A stretch of DNA of 45,287 nt, from NCBI GenBank assembly GCA_910587275.1, contig CAJUMD010000012.1, positions 1-45,287 on the forward strand, written 5' to 3'. A program made the translations under genes and the position numbers. This stretch comes from an uncultured Kineothrix sp. GTDB taxonomy: Bacteria > Bacillota > Clostridia > Lachnospirales > Lachnospiraceae. The notes below the pieces were generated by a model. It saw nothing but the letters and a program-made list of their open reading frames with translations. It searched no databases and was not told where the DNA came from. Below are positions 7,422 to 15,024 of this stretch, in pieces; the stretch's first letter is position 1, and every line of letters begins with the position of its first letter.

Positions 7422-8909
7422 ATGTTTGAGAATTTACCCAAAGTAAAAGTAGGTATCGTGGCGGTAAGCCGTGACTGTTTCCCGGAAAGTCTGTCCGTGG
7501 ACAGGAGGAAAGCGCTGGTAAAAGCGTATGAGGACAAATACGGAAAAGACGATATCTATGAGTGCCCGGTCTGCATCGTGGAAAGTGAGATTCATATGGT
7601 TCAGGCGCTGGAGGACGTGAAAAAGGCAGGGTGTAATGCTATCGTAGTATACCTTGGCAACTTCGGACCGGAGATTTCCGAGACGCTTTTGGCAAAGCAT
7701 TTTGACGGGCCGGCAATGTTTGTGGCTGCGGCGGAGGAAAGCGGCGATAACCTCATCGGAGGCAGGGGCGATGCATACTGCGGTATGTTAAATGCAAGTT
7801 ATAACTTAAAACTGCGCAACATTAAGGCTTACATTCCGGAGTATCCGGTGGGAACGGCAGAGGAATGTGCGGATATGATCCATGAGTTCCTTCCCATTGC
7901 GAGGGGTATCGTGGGACTTTCCGATTTGAAGATCATATCCTTCGGACCCAGACCGTTAAACTTCCTGGCATGTAATGCGCCGATTAAGCAGCTTTATAAC
8001 CTGGGCGTGGAAATCGAGGAGAATTCCGAGCTGGATTTGTTTGAAGCGTTCCATAAACATGATAATGATCCCCGCATCGCCGATGTGATAAAAGATATGG
8101 AGTCCGAGCTTGGCGCGGGCAATATGAAACCGGAAATTTTACCGAAGCTGGCACAGTATGAGCTGACCCTTTTGGATTGGATTGACGAGCATAAAGGGTA
8201 CCGGAAATATGTTGCCATCGCCGGAAAATGCTGGCCGGCATTCCAAACGCAGTTCGGTTTTGTTCCCTGCTATGTGAACAGCCGTCTGACCGGAAGGGGT
8301 ATCCCGGTATCCTGTGAAGTGGATATTTACGGTGCGCTCAGCGAGTTTATCGGCACCTGTGTAAGCCAGGATGCGGTAACGCTTCTTGATATTAACAACT
8401 CCGTTCCGGCAGATATGTACGAGGAAAGCATTAAGGGCAAATTTGATTATACGCATCATGATACGTTTATGGGCTTCCACTGCGGAAATACCTGCTCCAA
8501 GAAGCTGGCTGCATGTTCCATGAAGTACCAGATGATTATGGCAAGGAACCTGCCGGAAGAAGTGACGCAGGGAACGCTGGAAGGCGATATCATTCCTGGG
8601 GACATTACGTTCTACCGTTTACAGTCCACGGCAGACTGCAAACTGCGCGGCTACATCGCACAGGGCGAGGTGCTTCCCGTTGCAACGAAATCTTTCGGCG
8701 GTATCGGTATTTTTGCGATTCCCGAAATGGGACGCTTCTACCGCCATGTGTTGATTGAGGGCAATTACCCCCACCACGGCGCGGTAGCGTTTGGCCACTT
8801 TGGAAAAGCATTGTACGAAATCTTTAAATATATCGGCGTTCCGGTAGAGGAAATCGGATATAACCAGCCGAAGGGAGTAAAATATCCGACGGAAAATCCG
8901 TTTGCTTAA
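7422..8909 (+). CDS. L-fucose/L-arabinose isomerase family protein
   Basis: This 495-residue protein belongs to the fucose isomerase-like fold, which interconverts aldoses and ketoses using a divalent metal. Candidate metal ligands are the Glu of SCEVDIYGAL (near residue 298), the Asp of LLDINNS (near 323) and a His of NYPHHGAVAFGHFG (near 450), matching the Glu-Asp-His triad of the family. The start ATG at 7422 lies eight bases after AGGAGG. Lying between a DUF4867 gene and a xylulokinase gene, it probably feeds a ketose to that kinase. The exact sugar (fucose, arabinose, xylose or a rarer pentose) cannot be told, so no gene symbol is given. Confidence 0.85.
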   Translation: MFENLPKVKVGIVAVSRDCFPESLSVDRRKALVKAYEDKYGKDDIYECPVCIVESEIHMVQALEDVKKAGCNAIVVYLGNFGPEISETLLAKHFDGPAMFVAAAEESGDNLIGGRGDAYCGMLNASYNLKLRNIKAYIPEYPVGTAEECADMIHEFLPIARGIVGLSDLKIISFGPRPLNFLACNAPIKQLYNLGVEIEENSELDLFEAFHKHDNDPRIADVIKDMESELGAGNMKPEILPKLAQYELTLLDWIDEHKGYRKYVAIAGKCWPAFQTQFGFVPCYVNSRLTGRGIPVSCEVDIYGALSEFIGTCVSQDAVTLLDINNSVPADMYEESIKGKFDYTHHDTFMGFHCGNTCSKKLAACSMKYQMIMARNLPEEVTQGTLEGDIIPGDITFYRLQSTADCKLRGYIAQGEVLPVATKSFGGIGIFAIPEMGRFYRHVLIEGNYPHHGAVAFGHFGKALYEIFKYIGVPVEEIGYNQPKGVKYPTENPFA

Positions 8910-8991
8910 ATTCCGTGTGAAAGCTGTGGGAAAGGGCGGGGGATGTCCCCTGCCCTAAAAATATTTTCAAGAAAGAGAAAGGTGACAAGGC

Positions 8992-10458
8992 ATGTTATAT
9001 ATCGGAGTGGATTTGGGAACATCCGCCGTGAAACTGCTGCTGATGGCGGCGGACGGGAAGATTGAGAAGATTGTATCAAAGGAGTATCCGCTTTATTTTC
9101 CCCATCCGGGCTGGTCGGAACAGAAACCGGAGGACTGGTGGGACGCGGTAGTGGAAGGTTTAAAGGAGCTGACGGCGGATTGTGAGAAATCACAGGTGGC
9201 AGGAATCAGCTTCGGCGGACAGATGCACGGTTTGGTTATACTGGATGAAAAGGATGAGGTAATCCGTCCGGCGATTCTTTGGAACGACGGAAGGACGACG
9301 GAGGAAACCGATTACCTGAACCGGGTGATCGGTAAAGAGAAGCTGTCAAAGTATACGGCGAATATTGCGTTTACCGGATTTACCGCACCGAAGGTGCTTT
9401 GGGTGAAGGAGAAGGAACCGGAGAATTTTGCAAGAATTAAGAAAATTATGCTGCCAAAGGATTACATTGCCTATAAGCTGTCCGGTACGTTTTGTACGGA
9501 TGTGTCAGACGCTTCCGGTATGCTGCTGTTCGATGTGGAACACAAGCGCTGGTCGGAGGAAATGATGGAAATCTGCGGCGTGACGAAAGAGCAGTTGGCG
9601 GGCATCTACGAGAGTGCGGATGTAGTGGGGACATTAAAACCGGACGTGGCGGCGCTTCTGGGACTGCCGGAAACCGTTAAAATCATTGCGGGGGCAGGCG
9701 ACAATGCGGCCGCTGCGGTGGGGACCGGAACGGTGGGGGACGGTATGTGCAATATTTCCCTCGGAACTTCGGGAACCATTTTTATTTCCAGCGATAAGTT
9801 CGGCGTGGACCAAAATAATGCGCTCCATGCGTTTGCCCATGCGGACGGGCATTTTCATTTGATGGGGTGCATGTTAAGCGCGGCATCCTGTAATAAATGG
9901 TGGATGGATGACATCATCGGAACATCGGATTATGGGAAAGAGCAGGCTTTCATTACAAAGTTGGGTGAGAATAATGTGTATTTCCTGCCCTACCTGATGG
10001 GAGAGCGTTCCCCGTTAAACGACCCGTATGCAAGAGGGACATTCATAGGGCTGACCATGGACAGCACGAGGGCGGATATGACGCAGGCGGTACTTGAGGG
10101 TGTGGCTTTTGCCATCCGCGATTCGTTTGAAGTGGCGCGTTCCCTGGGTATCCGCATTGAGCGTTCCAAGATTTGCGGCGGCGGCGCGAAAAGTCCCCTT
10201 TGGCGCAAAATCATTGCCAACGTACTGAATATCAAAATTGATTGCATCGAAAGCGAAGAAGGACCGGGCTACGGCGGCGCGATACTGGCTGCAGTAGGCT
10301 GCGGTGAATATGCTTCGGTGGAAGAAGCGGCGGAGAAACTGGTGAAAATCATCGATACGATTGAGCCGGACCCGGAACTGGCAGCGAAGTATGAGGAAAA
10401 ATACCGGAAATTTGCCAAGGTGTATCCGGCGGTGAAAGAGCTGTTCCCGCAGTTGTAG
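8992..10458 (+). CDS. xylB: Xylulokinase-like FGGY carbohydrate kinase
   Basis: This 488-residue FGGY kinase phosphorylates a ketose, most likely D-xylulose, with ATP. The N-terminal GVDLGTSAVK loop, the substrate-binding FGGQMHGL (Met-His pair near 76-79), WNDGR, the catalytic Asp in GAGDNAAAAVG (near 236) and GGGAKSPLWRKI near 400 are all canonical for XylB. The ATG at 8992 follows an AGAAAGGTG site. It is the third gene of the sugar cassette, and a terminator hairpin follows directly. A different ketopentose substrate remains possible given the fucose-isomerase-like neighbour. Confidence 0.88.
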   Translation: MLYIGVDLGTSAVKLLLMAADGKIEKIVSKEYPLYFPHPGWSEQKPEDWWDAVVEGLKELTADCEKSQVAGISFGGQMHGLVILDEKDEVIRPAILWNDGRTTEETDYLNRVIGKEKLSKYTANIAFTGFTAPKVLWVKEKEPENFARIKKIMLPKDYIAYKLSGTFCTDVSDASGMLLFDVEHKRWSEEMMEICGVTKEQLAGIYESADVVGTLKPDVAALLGLPETVKIIAGAGDNAAAAVGTGTVGDGMCNISLGTSGTIFISSDKFGVDQNNALHAFAHADGHFHLMGCMLSAASCNKWWMDDIIGTSDYGKEQAFITKLGENNVYFLPYLMGERSPLNDPYARGTFIGLTMDSTRADMTQAVLEGVAFAIRDSFEVARSLGIRIERSKICGGGAKSPLWRKIIANVLNIKIDCIESEEGPGYGGAILAAVGCGEYASVEEAAEKLVKIIDTIEPDPELAAKYEEKYRKFAKVYPAVKELFPQL

Positions 10459-10471
10459 GAAGATGATGAAG

Positions 10472-10497
10472 ACCCCTGACGCAGTGTCAGGGGTTTG
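10472..10497 (+). terminator. Terminator hairpin after xylB, overlapping the end of the CDF gene
   Basis: A 9-bp perfect stem (10472-10480 with 10486-10494) with a 5-base loop is followed by a short T-rich stretch. It overlaps the last codons of the convergent cation transporter gene and may serve mainly the + strand. Confidence 0.65.
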
Positions 10498-11395
10498 GTA
10501 TTTTAGGGTTTACATGTACCATGATGTGTTTCACTTTTGAGAAATTCTGCTCGATTTTTTTATGTACCGATTCCGCAATGGTATGTGCCTCCTGTAACGT
10601 GTAGGAACCGTCTACCTGAATCTCTACGTCCACATATATTTTGTTTCCGAAGATACGGGTCTGCAGCAAATCTATTCCTAATACGTTTTCGTTATCCATG
10701 ACACAATCATGAAGCTGGCGCTCCATTTCCTCGTCGCAGGAGTGGTCCACCATCTTGTCTACGGCATCCTTAAAAATAGCAAGGGCAGCATTTCCGATAA
10801 ATAGGAAAATAACCAGGCTGGCAACGGAATCCATGACCGGAAAGCCAAATCTTGCACCGGTAATTCCGATTAGCGCGCCTATGGATGAGAAGGCATCCGA
10901 ACGGTGGTGCCACGCATCGGCCATTAATGCGCTGGAATCAATCTTTTTGGCGTAATATCTTGTATACCAGTACATGGCTTCCTTGCTGACAATGGAAATG
11001 ACGGCCGCAATCAATGCCGGTATGCCGGGAATTTGCAAAGACGCATAGTTGCCGCTTAAAATATTCCGGGCTGCTTTTATGCCGATTCCAAGACCCGTGA
11101 TAAAAAGAACCATTGCCAAAATAATTGCGGCTACGCATTCCAGCCGTTCGTGTCCGTACGGATGCTCTTTATCCGATTCCTTTGCAGACAGGCGGATACC
11201 GATGATGACTACAATGGTGCTGAATACATCGGATGCGGAGTGCACCGCGTCGCTTACCATTGCATTGGAATGGGCCATAATCCCTGCCAGGAATTTCAGG
11301 ACGGACAGTACCGTATTCCCAAGGATGGTGACGGCCGATACTCTGTTTGCAGTTTTTTGGAAAGCATCCTCTTTCGTGTTTCCGTTTTTTTCCAT
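10487..11395 (-). CDS. Cation diffusion facilitator family transporter
   Basis: This 302-residue CDF antiporter expels divalent metal ions from the cytoplasm in exchange for protons. Six membrane segments occupy roughly residues 15-210, followed by a cytoplasmic ferredoxin-like domain. Metal-site motifs are H52-x3-D56 in helix 2 (AVHSASD) and H163-x3-D167 in helix 5 (AWHHRSD); the double HxxxD arrangement is typical of zinc and cobalt type members. The start is supported by GGAGG upstream on the minus strand. The leader carries a probable NiCo riboswitch, which would make cobalt or nickel (possibly iron) the inducer and likely substrate. It is convergent with xylB. Confidence 0.93.
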   Translation of the reverse strand: MEKNGNTKEDAFQKTANRVSAVTILGNTVLSVLKFLAGIMAHSNAMVSDAVHSASDVFSTIVVIIGIRLSAKESDKEHPYGHERLECVAAIILAMVLFITGLGIGIKAARNILSGNYASLQIPGIPALIAAVISIVSKEAMYWYTRYYAKKIDSSALMADAWHHRSDAFSSIGALIGITGARFGFPVMDSVASLVIFLFIGNAALAIFKDAVDKMVDHSCDEEMERQLHDCVMDNENVLGIDLLQTRIFGNKIYVDVEIQVDGSYTLQEAHTIAESVHKKIEQNFSKVKHIMVHVNPKIPNP

Positions 11396-11500
11396 ACCAG
11401 TTACCTCCGAAATTAAGATAGCTCTATGGCACTAACTGTTTATGGGGTTTTTTACGGATACTTATGAAAAGAATAAAAAACACCCACGAATCAGTATAAG

Positions 11501-11590
11501 CAGCTACTGTCCCGCAGATGAAAGATTCCACTGTCACTCCTGTGACCCGACCCCATGACGTGCTGTCACGGTCTGTTCAGTTTGTACTGT
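11501..11590 (-). ncRNA. Probable NiCo riboswitch aptamer upstream of the CDF transporter
   Basis: Read on the minus strand, the leader contains ACTGAACAGAC, a short hairpin, TCGGGTCAC-AGGA-GTGACAG and finally CTGCGGGACAGT. These correspond in order to the conserved joining segments of NiCo RNA (ACUGA-CAGGC, CCGGG arm, ACAG arm and CUGUGGGACAGU), which forms a four-way junction that binds cobalt or nickel and switches on metal-export genes. Its position between a promoter and a CDF gene is the expected one. The expression platform is not clear: a T6 tract lies at 11475-11480, but the terminator stem is unresolved. The match was made by eye. Confidence 0.7.
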
Positions 11591-11621
11591 AGATTTATAT
11601 GCAGTGCAAAGAGTTTTTATT

Positions 11622-11650
11622 AAAATATCATGGGTGTTATGGTTTGTCAA
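11622..11650 (-). promoter_or_regulatory. Promoter for the NiCo riboswitch-CDF transcript
   Basis: On the minus strand TTGACA (11650-11645) and TATTTT (11627-11622) are separated by 17 bases. Transcription would start near 11615, giving a leader of about 220 nt that includes the riboswitch. Confidence 0.65.
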
Positions 11651-11748
11651 GCTAAAACGGATAAAAAATGGCTGGGGCGGTGACAGTCCATCCTGAAATG
11701 TTATGTTGAAGGGCGGACGCACGGGAGGGAGTTTTTTGGGGGGCGGCG

Positions 11749-11773
11749 GCAGCGGGATTGCCTGTCCCGCTGC
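11749..11773 (-). terminator. Hairpin immediately after the YyaL-like gene
   Basis: A perfect 9-bp GC-rich stem (11749-11757 with 11765-11773) follows the stop codon. On the minus strand it is followed by a C-rich rather than T-rich stretch, so termination activity is uncertain. Confidence 0.4.
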
Positions 11774-13765
11774 TTATGGATTTCCTGGTACTTCATTTGA
11801 CGGCGGCAGGCATACGTGGTTCTTACAGACATAATACGTGGTTTTTCCGTTAAGCAGGGAATACCCTTCCGTTTCCTCTGTTAAAATACGTACTTTTGCG
11901 TAAAGGGGCAGGGCACGCATGATGGACGCTGTACTGTCTTTTTCCGTTTTTCCGTCTTCCTTCGCCATTACCACGGTGATTTCCGGCATCGGGTGCAGAT
12001 ACAGGAGAAGGGAAAGCAGGAACATGCCATGTCCCGCCGGATAATCCTCCGCTTCCCCTGATAAAAAGACAAGCTGCCGCCTGGCAAGCCGGCCGTACTC
12101 TCCATCCCCCGTAATTTGGAAAAGCCGCACCAGGCAATATGCCATAACGGAGTTTCCGCTGGGCAGGGCGCCGTCATACGTTTCCTTCGGTTTCATGACC
12201 AAAGTTTCGTTTTCCAATCCGCACAAAAAATAGCCGCCGTTCCTTTCATCCGTAAACTGCCTGAATGCTTCCCCGCAAATCTGCCCGGCACGTTCCAAAT
12301 AAACGTCCTTCCCGGACGCTTCATATAAAAGCAGCAATGCCGCGCCATAATAAGCGTACTCATCCAAAAATCCCTTTGCGGACCGGATGTGGCTGCGGCA
12401 GCCCACGAAAAGAAGATTTCCGTCGGTAAGGTATTTTTCCACAAACTGCTGTGCCTTTTCCGCGGCTGAAAGATAATAAGAAGTTCCCGTAACACGGGAA
12501 AGGATTGCTAACGCGCCAATCATGAGGGCATTCCATGAAGTCAGGACCTTATCGTCCAAATGCAGCCTGACACGGGATTTGCGGTATGCATACAGCGCTT
12601 CCTTTTCCTCCCCGAATCCGTCTGCCGTTTCGCTGCCGTTTAACAGGTTGGGAATGTTTTTCCCTTCAAAATTTCCTTCCTCCGTAATACCGAAATGGCG
12701 GCAGAACAGCCTGCCCCTTTCCGGTCCCAAAACCTGTTTGATTTCCCTGTAATCCCATACGTAGAACTTCCCTTCCTCCCCTTCGCTGTCCGCATCCTGT
12801 GCGGAATAAAATTCCCCTTCACAGCCCGTCATCTCCCGCAGGACATATGCGGCGGTCTTCTTTGCCGTATCAAGGAACATCCCGTTCCCGGATGACTGAT
12901 ACGCTGCCCCGTAAGCCATAATAAGCAGCGCATTGTCATACAGCATTTTTTCAAAATGGGGAACCAGGTAATACCGGTCCGTGGAATATCGGGAAAACCC
13001 GAAGCCGATATGGTCAAAAATACCACCCCGGCGCATTTGCTCCAAAGTTTTTTCCGCCAGACGGAATACGGACGGTTCACCGCGGATTTCCGCATATAAA
13101 ATCAGGAAAAGCAGATTATGCGGCGTGGGGAATTTTGGCGCACTGCCAAATCCGCCGTATTTCCGGTCAAATCCGGCAGCAAATATTTCCACTGCCCTTT
13201 CCGCCAGTCTTTCCTCCGGCGGGACCGTCCGTTTCCCTGCCGTCCGTTTCCCTGCCGTCCGCTCCCTGCCGACCTGTTCCACCAAATGCCTGGCGGCTTC
13301 CGTCAACTCCTTTTTTCCGCCTTGCGTATTCCACCGCCCGGCAATCGTCCGCAGGATATCGGCAAAGCCTGTCATACCGTATCCCGTTTCGGGCGGAAAA
13401 TAGGTTCCGGCAAAAAAAGGCTCCCGATTCGGTGTCAGGAATACGCTCAGCGGCCATCCGCCGCTTCCCGTAAGCGCCTGGCAGACGGACATATAAACGC
13501 TGTCAATGTCCGGGCGTTCCTCCCTATCTACTTTCACGGACACAAAATCACGGTTTAATAGTTCCGCGATTTCCTTGCTTTCAAAACTTTCCCTTGCCAT
13601 AACATGACACCAGTGGCAGGTACTGTAACCAATGCTTAAAAACACGGGTTTATTTTCCCGTGCCGCTTTTTCAAATGCCGTATCTCCCCACGGATACCAG
13701 TCCACCGGCTGGTCCGCATGTTGTAAAAGATAAGGACTGGTCTGTCCTTTCAAATGATTGCCCAT
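11774..13765 (-). CDS. Thioredoxin domain-containing protein, YyaL/DUF255 (SSP411) family
   Basis: This 663-residue protein has an N-terminal DUF255 thioredoxin-like domain opening GNHLKGQTSPYLLQHADQPVD, with C50-H51-W52-C53 as the redox-like motif. A long alpha/alpha six-barrel region resembling N-acylglucosamine 2-epimerases follows (FPTPHNLLFL, HFEKMLYDNALL, YSAQDADSEGEEGKFYVW). The family is widespread and its function is poorly defined. The ATG at 13765 has AAAGGGA upstream; the longer reading frame from 13828 lacks a ribosome site. Near 13226-13270 a 15-bp unit is tandemly repeated, giving KRTAGKRTAGKRT in a surface linker. It is divergent from the radical SAM gene. Confidence 0.9.
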   Translation of the reverse strand: MGNHLKGQTSPYLLQHADQPVDWYPWGDTAFEKAARENKPVFLSIGYSTCHWCHVMARESFESKEIAELLNRDFVSVKVDREERPDIDSVYMSVCQALTGSGGWPLSVFLTPNREPFFAGTYFPPETGYGMTGFADILRTIAGRWNTQGGKKELTEAARHLVEQVGRERTAGKRTAGKRTVPPEERLAERAVEIFAAGFDRKYGGFGSAPKFPTPHNLLFLILYAEIRGEPSVFRLAEKTLEQMRRGGIFDHIGFGFSRYSTDRYYLVPHFEKMLYDNALLIMAYGAAYQSSGNGMFLDTAKKTAAYVLREMTGCEGEFYSAQDADSEGEEGKFYVWDYREIKQVLGPERGRLFCRHFGITEEGNFEGKNIPNLLNGSETADGFGEEKEALYAYRKSRVRLHLDDKVLTSWNALMIGALAILSRVTGTSYYLSAAEKAQQFVEKYLTDGNLLFVGCRSHIRSAKGFLDEYAYYGAALLLLYEASGKDVYLERAGQICGEAFRQFTDERNGGYFLCGLENETLVMKPKETYDGALPSGNSVMAYCLVRLFQITGDGEYGRLARRQLVFLSGEAEDYPAGHGMFLLSLLLYLHPMPEITVVMAKEDGKTEKDSTASIMRALPLYAKVRILTEETEGYSLLNGKTTYYVCKNHVCLPPSNEVPGNP

Positions 13766-14001
13766 ACATATATCCCTTTCCGGCGGCTGGCGCCAAAGCG
13801 TGCTTTCCGTTATCCGTATTTTGTACAATCATAAGAATTTTATCCCGCAGCCTGTGAAAAATTTCCCCATTCTGTTTAGAAAAAACTGGCATTACACTTA
13901 TACATAACCAGGTATACATACATGGCATTATATGTTAAGATGAGGGCAGAAAATGTCCTGTCTGCGAAGGTGACGGGCATGGATACGGAGGGGCAAGGGA
14001 G

Positions 14002-14865
14002 ATGCATTTTGTAGAGGCAAAGGGTATTTTGTCTTCGGGGAACGGCATGAACCTGTACCGGGGATGCACCCACGGCTGTATTTATTGTGACAGCAGAAGC
14101 AAATGTTACGGGTTTAACCACGCATTTGAAGACATCGAAGTGAAAGGGAATGCGCCGGAGCTGTTGGAAAAGGCGCTCCGTTCCAAACGGAAGAAATGTA
14201 TGATTGGCACAGGGGCAATGTGTGATCCTTATATGCATTGTGAGGAAGAACTGGAACTGACAAGGAAATGCCTGGAAGTTATCGAGCGTTACGGGTATGG
14301 CGTGGCAATACAGACAAAGTCGGACCGGATACTCAGGGATTTGGAGCTCTTGAAGCGTATTCACGAAAAAGCAAAATGCGTGGTGCAGATGACGCTTACT
14401 ACTTATGACGAGACGCTATGCCGGATTGTGGAACCCAATGTCTGTACCACAAAAAGGCGGGCGGAAGTGCTGCGTATTTTCCATGAAAACGGGATACCTT
14501 GCGTTGTGTGGATGTCCCCCATTCTTCCTTTTCTGAACGATACCAGGGAAAATGTGGACGGAATTTTGGATTACTGTATTCAGGCGAAGGTATATGGCAT
14601 CATTACGTTTGGCATGGGTGTGACACTGCGTGAGGGGGACCGGGAATATTTTTACAGGGCGCTTGACAGACATTTCCCGGGGATGAAGGAGAAGTACCGG
14701 AAAAAATACGGGTACTCTTATGAACTGCCAAGTGACAGGAATGCGGAACTGATGGAGCTGCTTAAGGATAAGTGCCGCAAAAACGGGATTGTGTGCGGCG
14801 CGGATGCCTGCTTCCGGTATTTGCGGGAATTTCCGGAAAAGTATGAGCAGTTGAAATTGTTTTGA
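14002..14865 (+). CDS. Radical SAM protein of the SPL/Rv2578c-like group
   Basis: This 287-residue protein carries the radical SAM cluster motif C22-x3-C26-x2-C29 (RGCTHGCIYCDSR), which binds a [4Fe-4S] cluster and S-adenosylmethionine. GTGAMCDPYM, AIQTKSDRILRD and WMSPILPFLNDT match the spore photoproduct lyase-like group often annotated as Rv2578c family. The substrate is unknown. Further cysteines near the C terminus (about residues 257, 265, 270) could hold an additional cluster or redox role. The ATG follows AAGGGAG at 13994-14000. No clear operon partner; the next gene is 159 bases downstream. Confidence 0.85.
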   Translation: MHFVEAKGILSSGNGMNLYRGCTHGCIYCDSRSKCYGFNHAFEDIEVKGNAPELLEKALRSKRKKCMIGTGAMCDPYMHCEEELELTRKCLEVIERYGYGVAIQTKSDRILRDLELLKRIHEKAKCVVQMTLTTYDETLCRIVEPNVCTTKRRAEVLRIFHENGIPCVVWMSPILPFLNDTRENVDGILDYCIQAKVYGIITFGMGVTLREGDREYFYRALDRHFPGMKEKYRKKYGYSYELPSDRNAELMELLKDKCRKNGIVCGADACFRYLREFPEKYEQLKLF

Positions 14866-15024
14866 ACCGTTACTTTCTTTGCATTTTCAAACACACGCTT
14901 CACAATTCCCCGTGGATTTGTTAGAATAATACTGTAAGTTAGCGGATCTGCCAAACGCCCATGGAGCGGTGCGGGAGCAGGAAGAAAGACTGCCGGTTTT
15001 GCCGGCGGGAAAGCGGGGGATGGT

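Noticed and set aside
11480..11637. A 10-bp complementarity (11480-11489 with 11628-11637) that would enclose the whole NiCo aptamer
   Set aside because: The distal arm lies in the spacer between the -35 and -10 elements of the minus-strand promoter, so it would not be transcribed.
11534..11722. A 62-codon minus-strand reading frame upstream of the CDF gene
   Set aside because: It overlaps the riboswitch and promoter and has no ribosome site or recognisable protein features.
14940..15024. Possible cyclic di-GMP riboswitch or fourth copy of the bulged-hairpin repeat before the EAL gene
   Set aside because: There is a GCCGG-TTTT-CCGGC-like hairpin, but the conserved cyclic di-GMP aptamer segments are absent and the outer stem of the repeat does not form.
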